Below, one piece after another: positions 19,588 through 29,246 of a stretch of 64,000 bases of DNA; within the stretch, counting starts at the first letter, position 1, and each line of letters opens with the position of its first letter. The position numbers and the translations under genes are program-made. The stretch is from Herbaspirillum sp. 3R11. Lineage in GTDB: Bacteria > Pseudomonadota > Gammaproteobacteria > Burkholderiales > Burkholderiaceae_D. The DNA lies in the NCBI RefSeq assembly GCF_004563925.1, contig NZ_SPNJ01000001.1:930001-994000 (forward strand), in the 5' to 3' direction. The notes beneath the pieces are model-generated. The model made no database searches and was not told the origin of the DNA. It worked only from the letters and a program-made list of their open reading frames with translations.

Positions 19588-20535
19588 ATGTTGGACCTGA
19601 ACGATATCTCCGTCTTCGTCGAAGTCGTGCGCGCCGGCAGCTTTGCCGCTGCGGGCCGCCGTCTCGGCATGCCTTCCAACACCATCAGCCGGCGTTTGCA
19701 ATTGCTGGAAGAGAGCCTGGGCGTGCGCCTGCTGCAACGCTCCACGCGGCAACTGAACATGACCGCAGCGGGGCGCGAGTTCTTCGACCGCTGTGCCCCC
19801 GGCATCGAAGACATCCAGCACGCCGGCGCCAGCCTGTCCGAGGGTAATCGCGAACCGGGCGGTGTCTTGCGTGTAGCGGCGCCGGCGGACTTTTTCGACA
19901 ACTTCGCCATGGAGTGGATGGCTGAATTCATGCAGCGCTATCCGCGCGTGCAACTGGAGTTCTTGCTCAGCGACGATCGCGTCGACCTGATTGCGGAGGG
20001 CGTCGACCTGGCCTTCCGCGCGGGGCAGTTGCCCGATTCCAGCCTGGTGGCGCGCAAACTCGGCGCCAGCCACCGTGGCTTGCTGGCCAGTCCTTCGTAT
20101 CTGGCCAGGCGCGGTGCACCGGAGTCGTTGGAAGCGTTGGCCGGGCACGACTGCTTGGCCGCGTCGAATACGCCGCAAGCGGCGCTGTGGAAGCTGGAAG
20201 GACCCAATGGCGCAGAAAGCATCCGCGTGGCGCCGCGCCTGTGCATCAACACCGCACAGGGCTTGCTGCGTGCGGCGCGCGCCGGGCTGGGCATTGCGTT
20301 GTTGCCGGTGATGGTCGCGGCGGAAGACTTGCGGCGCGGTACGCTGGTGAGCATCTTGCCGCAATATCAGCGCGACATCAGCGGCATGTATGCGGTGTAT
20401 CCGAACCGACGCCAGCTGTCACTGGCAGTCAGCGCGCTGATCGAATTTGTTGCGGAGAAAGTCAAGCACGGCGCATGCAACAGCGGCGGGGGAATGGAAT
20501 TTGCCGTGCCGGAGGCGCAAGCGGAAGCCGCTTAG
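19588..20535 (+). CDS. LysR-family transcriptional regulator (divergent from azoR)
   Basis: A 315-residue regulator. The N-terminal winged HTH is clear (FVEVVRAGSFAAAGRRLGMPSNTISRRLQLLEESLGVRLLQRSTR), followed by a linker helix and the two-lobed effector domain beginning near residue 90 (GVLRVAAPADFFDNFAMEWM). Two ATGs are possible, 19579 and 19588. Only the second has a suitable ribosome site (AGGA at 19576-19579, eight bases away), giving the common MLDLNDISVFVEVV start. Position suggests control of azoR; the effector is unknown. Confidence 0.92.
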   Translation: MLDLNDISVFVEVVRAGSFAAAGRRLGMPSNTISRRLQLLEESLGVRLLQRSTRQLNMTAAGREFFDRCAPGIEDIQHAGASLSEGNREPGGVLRVAAPADFFDNFAMEWMAEFMQRYPRVQLEFLLSDDRVDLIAEGVDLAFRAGQLPDSSLVARKLGASHRGLLASPSYLARRGAPESLEALAGHDCLAASNTPQAALWKLEGPNGAESIRVAPRLCINTAQGLLRAARAGLGIALLPVMVAAEDLRRGTLVSILPQYQRDISGMYAVYPNRRQLSLAVSALIEFVAEKVKHGACNSGGGMEFAVPEAQAEAA

Positions 20536-20569
20536 CGCATCAGGAAGAAAGGGTGTCCTGCAAGGTCGG

Positions 20570-22900
20570 CTAGCTGCGCTCGCGCAGGATGCGGGCGACG
20601 CTGTCGATGCTGCGAATGCCGCGCATGGTGCGTGCCAGGTGGACACGGTCTTCGACCTGGATGGTGAAGCGCAGGTTCTTCATCGCCGGATCGCCGTCGT
20701 CGTCCATACTGACCGAGACGATATGCGCGTCGGCTTCGCCGATTTGGGCAGCGATGCGCGCCAGCGTGCCTTTCTGGTTGTGCGCCAGAATGGTGATGCG
20801 GCATTCGAAGCGGCGGTTGAGTTCGCCGGCCCAGGTGACTTCGATCCAGCGATCCGGTTCTTTCTCGCGATGCCGCTTGGCGGTTTCGCAATCGTCAACG
20901 TGCACAATCAGCGCCTGGTCGTGTTTCAGATGGCCGATCAGTTTGTCGCCGGGGATCGGCAGGCAACAGGCGGCCAGCTGGACGGTGGCGCCTTCGTTGC
21001 CGGTGATGACTACCGGATCCGGCTTGCTCGGCAGCATATGACCTTCGACGTCGAGCTGCGGTATGGCGCCGCCGTTCTCGGTCATGCCCATGATGTGACG
21101 CGCCACCAGCGGCGCCATGCGTGTGCCGATGCCGATGTCGGCGTACAGCTCATCCATGGTTTTGGCGCTGGATTCGTTGAGCAGACGCTCGATCAGTGCG
21201 ATTGGCAGGTCCGGATCAAGCCCCAGCGTGTTGAGTGCATTGGTCAGCAGGCGTTTGCCCAGCGCCTGCGATTCCACCAGGTTGACTGTGCGCAGGCGAT
21301 GGCGGATTGCCGAACGCGCCTTGCCGGTGCGGACGTAGCCGAGCCAGTTCGGGCTCGGGCGCGACGATGGCGAGGTGATGATTTCGACGATGTCGCCGTT
21401 GTGCAGCTCGGTGCGCAGCGGCGCCGGTTCGTGGTTGATCACGACCGAGGTGGTCTGGTCGCCGATGTCGGTATGGATGTTATAGGCAAAGTCGAGGGCT
21501 GTAGCGCCGCGCGGCAGGGCGATGATCTTTGACTTCGGCGTGAAGACGTAGACCGAATCCGGGAACAGGTCGACCTTGACGTGTTCGAGGAATTCGGCCG
21601 AGTCGCCGGTTTGCTTCTGGATGTCCAGCAGCGATTGCAGCCAGGCGTGGGTGCGTTGCTGCAAGTCGGTCAGGCTGCCTTCGTCGTCCTTGTACAGCCA
21701 ATGTGCAGCGACGCCCGATTCGGCCACGCGATGCATGTCCTGGGTACGGATCTGGAACTCCACCGGCGTGCCGTAGGGACCGATCAGCGTGGTGTGCAGC
21801 GACTGGTAGCCGTTCAGCTTGGGAATCGCGATGTAATCCTTGAACTTGCCCGGCATCGGCTTGAACAGCGAATGCAGCGTGCCCAGCGCGACGTAGCAAT
21901 TGGCGAAGCTGTCGACCACGACGCGGAAGCCGTAGACGTCCAGCACCTGCGAGAACGACAAGTGCTTGTTGCGCATCTTGCGATAGATGCCGTACAGGGT
22001 CTTTTCGCGGCCGTCGACCTGCGCCGGAATGCCGGCGGCGATCAACGTGCTGGTGACGGACTCGAGGATCTTGGTGACCACTTCGCGGCGATTGCCGCGC
22101 GCAGACTTGACCGCTTTCGACAGCGTCTTGTGGCGCAGCGGGTAGAGATGCGAGAACGACAGTTCCTGCAACTCGCGGTAAATATTGTTGAGGCCGAGGC
22201 GGTGGGCAATCGGCACGTAGACTTCCATCGTCTCGCGGGCGATGCGGCGTTTTTTCTCGGGCGCCATCGCGCCGAGCGTGCGCATGTTGTGCAGGCGATC
22301 GGCCAGCTTGACCAGGATCACGCGTACATCCCGCGCCATTGCCAGCAGCATCTTGCGGAAGTTCTCCGCCTGCGCTTCGATCTGGCTCTGGAATTCGATC
22401 TTGTCGAGCTTGGACAAGCCGTCGACCAGCGACGCCACCGGGGCGCCGAAGCGTTCGATCAGTTCTTCCTTGCGTACACCCTGGTCTTCCATCACGTCGT
22501 GCAGCAGCGCCGCCATCATGGCTTGCGCATCGAGCTTCCAGTCGGCGCAGATTTCGGCGACTGCGAGCGGATGCGAGATGTACGGTTCACCCGACTTGCG
22601 CATCTGGCCCAAGTGCGCCTCATCCGAGAAGCGATAGGCTTCCTTGACCTTCTTCAGTTCGGAAGGCGAGAGGTATTCCTCGAGCTTGTGCGTCAGATGG
22701 GTAAACGTCGCCACGCCGCTGTGCAAAGCGGGAGCAGGTGCTGCGGAAGGGTTTTGGGAATTTTGTTTTGAAGCCGAGCGTCCGGAAGACGCTCGGGGAG
22801 TACCGGTATTGCCGGTCGTGCCAGCCGTACTAGTAGTGCCAGTCGTGCTAGTTGCTGATAACGGAGAACCGAGGGTTGAATCTGGAGGAGTCAGGCTCAT
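20570..22900 (-). CDS. spoT: Bifunctional (p)ppGpp synthetase/hydrolase
   Basis: Makes and degrades the stringent-response alarmone (p)ppGpp. Hydrolase HD domain with LLHDVMEDQG at about residues 132-141 (H134/D135) is intact. The synthetase domain contains GYQSLHTTLIGPYG near residue 365, followed by TGS (VFTPKSKIIALPRGATALDFAY), a helical region, and a C-terminal ACT domain (RITILAHNQKGTLARIAAQI). Both active sites look intact, so this is SpoT/Rel rather than monofunctional RelA. The first 60 residues are a low-complexity Ser/Thr/Gly stretch that looks disordered. It is last in yicC-gmk-rpoZ-spoT, 37 bases after rpoZ. Confidence 0.96.
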   Translation of the reverse strand: MSLTPPDSTLGSPLSATSTTGTTSTAGTTGNTGTPRASSGRSASKQNSQNPSAAPAPALHSGVATFTHLTHKLEEYLSPSELKKVKEAYRFSDEAHLGQMRKSGEPYISHPLAVAEICADWKLDAQAMMAALLHDVMEDQGVRKEELIERFGAPVASLVDGLSKLDKIEFQSQIEAQAENFRKMLLAMARDVRVILVKLADRLHNMRTLGAMAPEKKRRIARETMEVYVPIAHRLGLNNIYRELQELSFSHLYPLRHKTLSKAVKSARGNRREVVTKILESVTSTLIAAGIPAQVDGREKTLYGIYRKMRNKHLSFSQVLDVYGFRVVVDSFANCYVALGTLHSLFKPMPGKFKDYIAIPKLNGYQSLHTTLIGPYGTPVEFQIRTQDMHRVAESGVAAHWLYKDDEGSLTDLQQRTHAWLQSLLDIQKQTGDSAEFLEHVKVDLFPDSVYVFTPKSKIIALPRGATALDFAYNIHTDIGDQTTSVVINHEPAPLRTELHNGDIVEIITSPSSRPSPNWLGYVRTGKARSAIRHRLRTVNLVESQALGKRLLTNALNTLGLDPDLPIALIERLLNESSAKTMDELYADIGIGTRMAPLVARHIMGMTENGGAIPQLDVEGHMLPSKPDPVVITGNEGATVQLAACCLPIPGDKLIGHLKHDQALIVHVDDCETAKRHREKEPDRWIEVTWAGELNRRFECRITILAHNQKGTLARIAAQIGEADAHIVSVSMDDDGDPAMKNLRFTIQVEDRVHLARTMRGIRSIDSVARILRERS

Positions 22901-22937
22901 ACGTTGGCGTTATCGGCAGCATGGACGAGAGTGAAAC

Positions 22938-23141
22938 TCAGGCAGGTACTTTTTTCAGCATCTCGATGCCGACCTTGCCGGCAGCGATTTCGCGCAGGGC
23001 TGTCACGGTTGGCTTGTCCTTGGCATCCACTTTCGGGGTGTGGCCTTGCAGCAGTTGGCGTGCGCGATAGGTTGCGGCCAGGGTCAGCTGGAAGCGGTTA
23101 GGGATATGCTTGAGGCAATCTTCGATGGTGATACGGGCCAT
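22938..23141 (-). CDS. rpoZ: RNA polymerase omega subunit
   Basis: The smallest RNA polymerase subunit, which helps assemble beta-prime and, in proteobacteria, forms part of a ppGpp site. The 67 residues begin [19 protein letters not shown] and include the [12 protein letters not shown] block. The ATG at 23141 is preceded by CAGGAG at a good distance, while the frame upstream to 23201 has no family match. It lies directly before spoT, a conserved arrangement that puts alarmone synthesis and its polymerase target in one transcript. Confidence 0.96.
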   Translation of the reverse strand: MARITIEDCLKHIPNRFQLTLAATYRARQLLQGHTPKVDAKDKPTVTALREIAAGKVGIEMLKKVPA

Positions 23142-23261
23142 AAAAACTCCTGATTTCGTGTTGCTTGGTGATTCTGAATGATTCTGGTGGTTCCGGTTCA
23201 ACCGGGTTCCTTATCGGAGCCAGTCGGAGTCGTGCGCCTTGGGAGCGATTTACTCATCAAC

Positions 23262-23903
23262 TCAGGCGATGGCATGAATGCCCAGCTGAGTGAACAGGAA
23301 GGTGTTGCGTGCAGCTTGTTGCGGGAAGCGGCAACGCGCTGCTTTCACAATTGCCGTCAATTCCGACAAAGCGACTGCAAACTCTTGATTAATAATAACA
23401 TATTCGAACTCCGGCGAGTGAGCGATTTCGCCGCCGGCGGCCAGGATGCGGCGCGTGATGACGTGCGGTTCGTCCTGTCCGCGCTTTTTCAGGCGCTCTT
23501 CGAGGGCTGCAATCGACGGCGGCAGGATGAAGATGCCGATGGCGTTGGAGAACTGTTTCTTGACCTGCTGCGCGCCTTGCCAGTCGATTTCCAGCAGCAC
23601 GTCGGTGCCGTTGGAAATCTGGTCGGCGATCATCAGGCGCGAGGTGCCGTAGTAATTGCCGTGCACTTCCGCCCATTCCAGGAATTCGCCTTCGGCCTGG
23701 CGCTTGAGGAAGTCGTCGGCGGTCGTGAAGTAGTATTCGCGGCCGTGTTCCTCACCCGGGCGCGGCGGCCGCGTGGTGTAGGAAATCGACAGCTTGATCT
23801 CGGGCTCTTGCTTCAACAGGGCGTTGACCAGCGTCGATTTGCCGGCGCCGGAGGGCGCCACGACCATGAACAGGCTGCCGGAGGTTGGATTCTTGTTTGG
23901 CAT
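23262..23903 (-). CDS. gmk: Guanylate kinase
   Basis: Phosphorylates GMP to GDP using ATP, feeding GTP and hence (p)ppGpp synthesis. The 213 residues carry the P-loop APSGAGKST at 16-24 and the GMP-binding block [21 protein letters not shown] (about 39-59), followed by [12 protein letters not shown]. It lies between yicC and rpoZ on the minus strand. All catalytic segments look intact. Confidence 0.97.
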   Translation of the reverse strand: MPNKNPTSGSLFMVVAPSGAGKSTLVNALLKQEPEIKLSISYTTRPPRPGEEHGREYYFTTADDFLKRQAEGEFLEWAEVHGNYYGTSRLMIADQISNGTDVLLEIDWQGAQQVKKQFSNAIGIFILPPSIAALEERLKKRGQDEPHVITRRILAAGGEIAHSPEFEYVIINQEFAVALSELTAIVKAARCRFPQQAARNTFLFTQLGIHAIA

Positions 23904-23952
23904 GGGATGCTCTCTCGTGTCTGAATGTCTGGATCGGTTATCGATTGTTCGA

Positions 23953-24861
23953 TTATTCGAGGTTCTGGACCTGTTCGCGCATCTGGTCGATCAGCAATTT
24001 CAACTCCATCGACGCATCGGCGAGTTCTTTCATGGCGGCCTTGGAGCCGACCGTATTGGCTTCGCGGTTGAGCTCCTGCATCATGAAGTCGAGACGCTTG
24101 CCGACCTGGCCGCCTTTTTTCAGGATGTGGCGGGTCTCGGCCAGGTGTGCCGACAGGCGCGCCAGCTCTTCGGCGATGTCGATGCGAATACCGTACAGCG
24201 TGACTTCCTGGCGGATGCGCTCCAGCACTTCTTCGCGCGGCAGCGACGCAACGGCGCCGTCCTTGCTCGCCAGCCCCAACGCTTCCTGCATGCGTTCCGT
24301 AGCCTTTTGCTGGAATTGCGCCACCAGTTGCGGCACCAGCGGCGTGATGCGCGCGACGATCGCTTCCATGGCGTCGATGCGGGTTTCGAGCACGGCCTGC
24401 AGCGCTGCGCCTTCGCGTGCGCGGCTGTCGAGGAAGGCGGTCAGGGTTTGCTGCAATGTCGCCAACACGTCGGCTTGCAGCGTGTCCTGGCCGATTTCGG
24501 CTTCTTCGATGACTCCCGGCCAGCGCAGCAATTCGGCCACGCTCAGCGGCGCGGCGTCGATAAATTGCGCGCGCACCTGGCTTTGCAATTCCGAGATCGT
24601 CGCCAGCAGCGTCTGGTTGAGGGCCTGGCTGGCGCCTTCGGCGGTCTTGCGGCCGAAGCTCAGGCGGCATTCGACCTTGCCGCGCACCAGCTTGCTGATG
24701 ATGGCTTCGCGCATGGCGGGCTCGACCGCGCGCAGGTCGTCGTTGACGCGGAATTGCAGGTCGAGGAAGCGCGAATTGACGCTCTTGAGTTCAACGGTGA
24801 TAGCGCCGGCGGCGGTGTCGCGTTTGGTGACGGCGTAGCCGGTCATGCTGTAAATGGTCAA
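23953..24861 (-). CDS. yicC: YicC family endoribonuclease, TTG start
   Basis: YicC proteins are implicated in stationary-phase survival and, more recently, RNA cleavage. This 302-residue protein has the typical N-terminus (M)TIYSMTGYA, the block [14 protein letters not shown], and the C-terminal [20 protein letters not shown] signature with QVQNLE at the end. The initiation codon is TTG at 24861: GGAG lies six bases upstream, and the next ATG is inside the conserved start. The frame continues upstream to 24996 but without family sequence. It heads the yicC-gmk-rpoZ-spoT run and is divergent from rph. Confidence 0.93.
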   Translation of the reverse strand: MTIYSMTGYAVTKRDTAAGAITVELKSVNSRFLDLQFRVNDDLRAVEPAMREAIISKLVRGKVECRLSFGRKTAEGASQALNQTLLATISELQSQVRAQFIDAAPLSVAELLRWPGVIEEAEIGQDTLQADVLATLQQTLTAFLDSRAREGAALQAVLETRIDAMEAIVARITPLVPQLVAQFQQKATERMQEALGLASKDGAVASLPREEVLERIRQEVTLYGIRIDIAEELARLSAHLAETRHILKKGGQVGKRLDFMMQELNREANTVGSKAAMKELADASMELKLLIDQMREQVQNLE

Positions 24862-25140
24862 TCGATTCTCCGGATGGCGGGTCGCGCAGCTTGTGGCCGG
24901 CGACCGGGAAGGTGTGCAGGGAAGGCCCGGTGACGGCATGCTTCCTTTACAAACCGGCAGTTTATCAAGACAATGCCGGTAAAAATTCAAGCGCACTCAC
25001 CTCAATGAGGCGTGATTGTATTTGGGTTTGGATAGCGCATTGTAAAAAGTTTGCTTGCCGCGCGCCATCAAAACCTGTTCTCCGGTTCTGCCCGGCCAAC
25101 ATGACGCCAGGGCGTCCGCCACCGATTCCATAGGAAAACC

Positions 25141-25875
25141 ATGACCGCATTCCAACGTCCCAGCGGACGCGCCACCGCCGATTTGCGCACCGTGCGCCTG
25201 ACGCGCCACTACACCAAACATGCCGAAGGCTCCGTGCTGGTCGAGTTCGGCGACACCCGCGTGCTGTGCACCGCCAGCATCGAAGAAAAGGTGCCGGGCT
25301 TCCTCAAGGGCAAAGGGCAGGGCTGGATGACCGCCGAATATGGCATGCTGCCGCGCTCGACGCATACCCGCATGGACCGCGAAGCCGCCAAGGGCAAGCA
25401 ATCCGGTCGCACCCAGGAGATCCAGCGCCTGATCGGCCGCGCCTTGCGCGCTGCGTTCGACCTGGAAGCCTTCGGCGAACGCACGCTGCACCTCGACTGC
25501 GACGTCCTGCAAGCCGACGGCGGCACCCGCACGGCCGCCATTACCGGCGCCATGGTCGCCGCGTACGACGCATTCTCGGTGCTGCAAGCTCGCGGCTTGA
25601 TCACCGCAATCCCGGTCAAGCATTTCGTCGCGGCGATTTCGGTCGGCGTTTATCGCGGCGTGCCGGTGCTGGATCTGGACTACGTCGAAGACTCCGATTG
25701 CGACACCGACATGAACGTCGTCATGACCGATGCCGGCCATTTCGTCGAAGTGCAGGGTACCGCTGAAGGCGCCGCCTTCGACCGCGCCACGCTCAACAGC
25801 TTGCTCGACATCGCCGACAAGGGCATCAAGGAACTGCTTGCTCTGCAGAAAGAAACACTGGGCCTGGCAAAATAA
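25141..25875 (+). CDS. rph: Ribonuclease PH
   Basis: A phosphorolytic 3'-5' exoribonuclease that trims tRNA 3' ends. The 244 residues match the usual length (about 238). [31 protein letters not shown] is the N-terminal signature, [12 protein letters not shown] lies near 97, and the phosphate-binding/catalytic region [20 protein letters not shown] lies near 178. Unlike the E. coli K-12 allele, it is not frameshifted. It begins the rph-rdgB-hemW cluster, but a clear terminator and a tandem repeat separate it from rdgB. Confidence 0.97.
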   Translation: MTAFQRPSGRATADLRTVRLTRHYTKHAEGSVLVEFGDTRVLCTASIEEKVPGFLKGKGQGWMTAEYGMLPRSTHTRMDREAAKGKQSGRTQEIQRLIGRALRAAFDLEAFGERTLHLDCDVLQADGGTRTAAITGAMVAAYDAFSVLQARGLITAIPVKHFVAAISVGVYRGVPVLDLDYVEDSDCDTDMNVVMTDAGHFVEVQGTAEGAAFDRATLNSLLDIADKGIKELLALQKETLGLAK

Positions 25876-25882
25876 CCGGCGG

Positions 25883-25927
25883 GAAATTAAGCGACGAGAA
25901 ATTAAGCGACGAGAAATTAAGCGACGA
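25883..25927 (+). repeat. Three tandem copies of a 15-bp repeat followed by a small hairpin
   Basis: The unit GAAATTAAGCGACGA occurs three times without mismatch at 25883, 25898 and 25913. The last copy ends in a hairpin GCGACGA-CAAA-TCGTCGC (25921-25938). It begins 8 bases after the rph stop. It looks like slipped-strand expansion of a short intergenic motif, and copy number may vary between strains. Confidence 0.9.
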
Positions 25928-25993
25928 CAAATCGTCGCGCCAAAAGGACGCCGGGCCAGCAGCCGCGCCCGAATCCTTTTACAATCCCGACAT

Positions 25994-26026
25994 GCCATGT
26001 CCGTGTACTTCGGACATGGCGTTTTT
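25994..26026 (+). terminator. Intrinsic terminator between rph and rdgB
   Basis: Stem GCCATGTCCG / CGGACATGGC with a seven-base loop is followed by GTTTTT. It would end the rph transcript, so rdgB-hemW may have their own promoter. Confidence 0.85.
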
Positions 26027-26062
26027 ACTTGATCTGTTGCTATTTTTCGTTATTCATCCGTC

Positions 26063-26647
26063 ATGACCCAAAAAATCGTCCTCGCCTCCAACAACCCCGG
26101 AAAACTTCGCGAATTCGGCGCCTTGCTCGGCGAAATCGGCCTGGACGTGCGTCCGCAAGGCGAGTTCGACGTGCCGGAAGCCGAAGAACCCTTCGCCACC
26201 TTCGTTGAAAACGCGCTGACCAAGGCGCGCCACGCCGCGCGCCTGACCGGCCTGCCGGCGCTGGCGGACGATTCCGGCGTCTGCGTCAACGCCCTGGGCG
26301 GCGCGCCCGGCGTATGGTCCGCGCGCTACGCCGGCGAGCCGAAATCGGACTCCGCCAACAACGCCAAGCTGATCGCCGACCTGGCCGGCCACGACGACAA
26401 GTCAGCCTATTACTATTGCGTGCTGGTTTACGTGCGTCACGCCGACGACCCGCAACCGGTCATCGCCGACGGCTCCTGGCATGGCGAAATCGTCGAAGAA
26501 GCGCGCGGCGCCGGCGGCTTCGGCTACGACCCGTATTTCTGGCTGCCGGCGCTGAACCGCACCGCCGCCGAATTGAGCGCTGCCGAAAAGAACGCCCACT
26601 CGCACCGTGGCCAGGCCCTGCGCGCGCTGGTCGAGAAGCTGCGATGA
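26063..26647 (+). CDS. rdgB: XTP/dITP diphosphatase (non-canonical purine NTP pyrophosphatase)
   Basis: Removes XTP, ITP and dITP from nucleotide pools, preventing their incorporation into DNA and RNA. The 194 residues start with VLASNNPGKLREF, the substrate-binding SxNxxK motif, and contain FVENALTKARHAARLTGLPALADDSGVCV with the catalytic Asp pair. The later GGFGYDPYFWLP and SHRGQALRAL blocks are also conserved. The stop overlaps the hemW start by ATGA, indicating coupling. Confidence 0.97.
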   Translation: MTQKIVLASNNPGKLREFGALLGEIGLDVRPQGEFDVPEAEEPFATFVENALTKARHAARLTGLPALADDSGVCVNALGGAPGVWSARYAGEPKSDSANNAKLIADLAGHDDKSAYYYCVLVYVRHADDPQPVIADGSWHGEIVEEARGAGGFGYDPYFWLPALNRTAAELSAAEKNAHSHRGQALRALVEKLR

Positions 26648-27903
26648 TCATTCCGATCAAGCCGGTCAGTGTGAATCTGCCTTCGCTGTCGGGCCAGTCC
26701 GGGCAGCAGGACGGTCCGGCGCAGGCCGCGCTGGCCTTCCTCAAGCCAGGCAGTCTGCAGTTGTCGGCCTTGCCGCCGCTGTCGCTGTACGTGCATTTCC
26801 CGTGGTGCGTGAAAAAGTGTCCTTATTGCGATTTCAATTCGCATGAGGTGAAGGGCAGCTTTCCCGAAGACATCTATCTGGACGCCTTGCGCGCCGACCT
26901 GGAATCGGCGTTGCCGCTGATCTGGGGCCGTAAGATCTATTCCGTTTTCATTGGCGGCGGCACGCCCAGCCTGCTGTCGGCGGCCGGGCTCGACCGTTTG
27001 CTGTCCGATATCCGCACCTTGCTGCCGCTCGATATAGATATCGAAATCACGATGGAAGCCAATCCAGGCACTTTCGAAGCCGAGAAATTCAAGTCCTATC
27101 GCGCCAGCGGCATCAACCGCCTGTCTATCGGCATCCAGAGCTTCAACTCGGCGCACCTGGCCGCGCTCGGCCGCATCCATGACGGTGACCAGGCGCGCAA
27201 GGCGGTCGAGATCGCGCACGCCAATTTCGACAATTTCAACCTCGACCTGATGTACGCCTTGCCGTCGCAGAGCGTGGAAGAAGCGCGCCGCGACATCGAG
27301 ACCGCCATCGCCTGCGCGCCGCCGCACCTGTCGCTGTATCACCTGACGCTGGAGCCAAACACGCTGTTCGCCAAATACCCGCCGCAGGTGCCGGACGACG
27401 ACACCAGCGCCGATATGCAGGACATGATCACCGAACTGACCGGCGCCGCCGGCTATCAGCACTACGAAGTGTCGGCCTACGCCCAGCCGAAGCGCCAGGC
27501 GCGCCACAACCTCAATTACTGGCAGTTCGGCGACTACCTCGGCATTGGCGCCGGAGCGCATTCCAAGTTGTCGTTCCCGCACCGCATCGTGCGCCAGGCG
27601 CGCCACAAGCATCCTCAGACCTACATGGAAAAGATGCGCAGCGGCAACGCCATTCAGGAAGAGGGCGAAATCGGCCGCGACGCACTGGGCTTCGAATTCA
27701 TGCTCAACGCCTTGCGCCTGGAAGACGGTTTCCCGGTCAATCTGTTCAACGAGCGCACCGGCATGAGCATCAACGCCATCGACGCCGCGCTAAACGACGC
27801 CGAGAAAAAGGGCCTGCTGTATCGCGACCACGCGATCATCCGGCCAACCGAGCTGGGACGCCGCTTCCTGAACGATCTGCAGGAAATGTTCCTGATTGAA
27901 TGA
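26644..27903 (+). CDS. hemW: Radical SAM heme chaperone HemW
   Basis: Related to oxygen-independent coproporphyrinogen III oxidase but acting as a heme-binding chaperone that inserts heme into respiratory proteins. The radical SAM cluster ligands CVKKCPYC lie at residues 55, 59 and 62. GGGTPSLLS and the RLSIGIQSF segment follow. HNLNYWQFGDYLGIGAGAHS is the family signature. HemN has an extra N-terminal ligand region and is longer (about 457 residues); 419 residues fits HemW. The ATG overlaps the rdgB stop by four bases; the frame upstream to 26314 is only a shadow of rdgB. Confidence 0.93.
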   Translation: MIIPIKPVSVNLPSLSGQSGQQDGPAQAALAFLKPGSLQLSALPPLSLYVHFPWCVKKCPYCDFNSHEVKGSFPEDIYLDALRADLESALPLIWGRKIYSVFIGGGTPSLLSAAGLDRLLSDIRTLLPLDIDIEITMEANPGTFEAEKFKSYRASGINRLSIGIQSFNSAHLAALGRIHDGDQARKAVEIAHANFDNFNLDLMYALPSQSVEEARRDIETAIACAPPHLSLYHLTLEPNTLFAKYPPQVPDDDTSADMQDMITELTGAAGYQHYEVSAYAQPKRQARHNLNYWQFGDYLGIGAGAHSKLSFPHRIVRQARHKHPQTYMEKMRSGNAIQEEGEIGRDALGFEFMLNALRLEDGFPVNLFNERTGMSINAIDAALNDAEKKGLLYRDHAIIRPTELGRRFLNDLQEMFLIE

Positions 27904-28042
27904 ACATTTAGGCAAGTGCAGTTTTCTCAGGTATATTTAGTGAATATTTGGATTTAGATAAGAATTCTTTTTGGAAACTTACTTATTTATTTTTCATAAC
28001 TAATTAGAAATATTGCGGTCGCTCACCGCAATTCCACACAAA

Positions 28043-29242
28043 ATGGCTGTCCAGGATAAAAGCATCCCTTTTCCTCTAGTTTTTCTACAGCCCGTTGCAG
28101 ACGTCCATTACTTGTGGACGGCGCTCTCGTTGCATGTATCGCCGTTCGATGAGAACGGTTGCGACCTGTTTTCCCGGCTTTTCAACGAATTCGGTCTGGG
28201 CGAAGCGCTCGGACGGCTTTCCTGCATCCTCACGGTTCCCAATCCCGACAAGTTCGCCGGTGAATTTGGCGCGCCGCCCAAGGACACCCAACTGATCCTG
28301 CGGGTGCCGGTTGAGTATTGTGCCGATCCGGCGCGGCAACCGTTGCTGGAACGCCTCACGAAAATGGGCTATGGCCTGATCGCCGACGGCATTCCGCCGC
28401 GTACCGCCTTGTTCCCGGATTTCATCGAATCGCTGTCGCTCGATTGCAGCGCCGGCATTCCGGCCGACGCGAGCCCCTGGCTCATACGCATGCGCGGTCC
28501 GCACCTGGCGGAAAACGTCCCCGACCCGGTCAGCTTCGACGCTTGCCGTGCTGAGGGCTTCCGCTGGTTCAGCGGCGAATACCCGCTGTTGCCGTCGTCG
28601 AACGTCGCGCAGAAGGATGCGATTTCGCGCGGCCGCCTGGTCAAGCTGCTGGAACTGGTTTCGCATGACGCCGATGCGCATGCGCTGGAAGGACTGCTGA
28701 AGCAGGATCCGGCCTTGTCGTACCAATTGTTCAAGCTGGTCAGCTCGGCGGCGTTCGGCTTCTCGGCGCACATCACCAATTTCACCCAGGCCATCAACCT
28801 GCTGGGCCGCCGTCAGCTGCAACGCTGGCTGCAACTGCTGTTGTATGCACGCTTTCCCGGCGACGAGTCGGCCAATCCGCTGCTGCCGCGCGCTGCTGCA
28901 CGCGCCGCCATGATGGAAGCGATGTGCCACCAGATCGACGGCGACCGCGACGAGCAGGACCGCGCCTTCATCGTCGGCATGTTCTCGCTGCTGGACGTGC
29001 TGCTGACCATGCCGCTGCGGCTCATCATCGAACCGCTCAAACTGCCGCAGGACATCGTCGACGCGCTGATGCAGCGCCGTGGACGTCTTGGTCGTCTGCT
29101 GGACGTGGTGGAACGCGCCGAATACGGCCGCATCCCGCTGCGTCACACCGATCTGGCTGCGGCCGGCGTTACACCCGAGGGTTATTGCCGCGCGCTGATC
29201 CAGGCCTATCGCTGGGCTTCTAAAGTCAGTCACGAGGCCTGA
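28043..29242 (+). CDS. HDOD-domain protein with eroded EAL-like N-terminal half
   Basis: A 399-residue paralogue of the EAL/HDOD protein at 13569. The HDOD half is well kept (LLELVSHDADAHALEGLLKQDPALSYQLFKLVSSAAFG, then INLLGRRQLQRWLQLLLYARF). The N-terminal 190 residues align by position with an EAL domain but lack every catalytic motif: no ExLxR, no DDFG, and FSGEYPLLP where FQGxxFxxP is expected. It is therefore predicted to be a non-enzymatic adaptor. The next gene, a PAS-GGDEF-EAL protein, starts four bases after its stop, so the two are almost certainly cotranscribed. Start: ATG 28043 is preferred over TTG 28013, but neither has a good ribosome site. Confidence 0.82.
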   Translation: MAVQDKSIPFPLVFLQPVADVHYLWTALSLHVSPFDENGCDLFSRLFNEFGLGEALGRLSCILTVPNPDKFAGEFGAPPKDTQLILRVPVEYCADPARQPLLERLTKMGYGLIADGIPPRTALFPDFIESLSLDCSAGIPADASPWLIRMRGPHLAENVPDPVSFDACRAEGFRWFSGEYPLLPSSNVAQKDAISRGRLVKLLELVSHDADAHALEGLLKQDPALSYQLFKLVSSAAFGFSAHITNFTQAINLLGRRQLQRWLQLLLYARFPGDESANPLLPRAAARAAMMEAMCHQIDGDRDEQDRAFIVGMFSLLDVLLTMPLRLIIEPLKLPQDIVDALMQRRGRLGRLLDVVERAEYGRIPLRHTDLAAAGVTPEGYCRALIQAYRWASKVSHEA

Positions 29243-29246
29243 CGCG

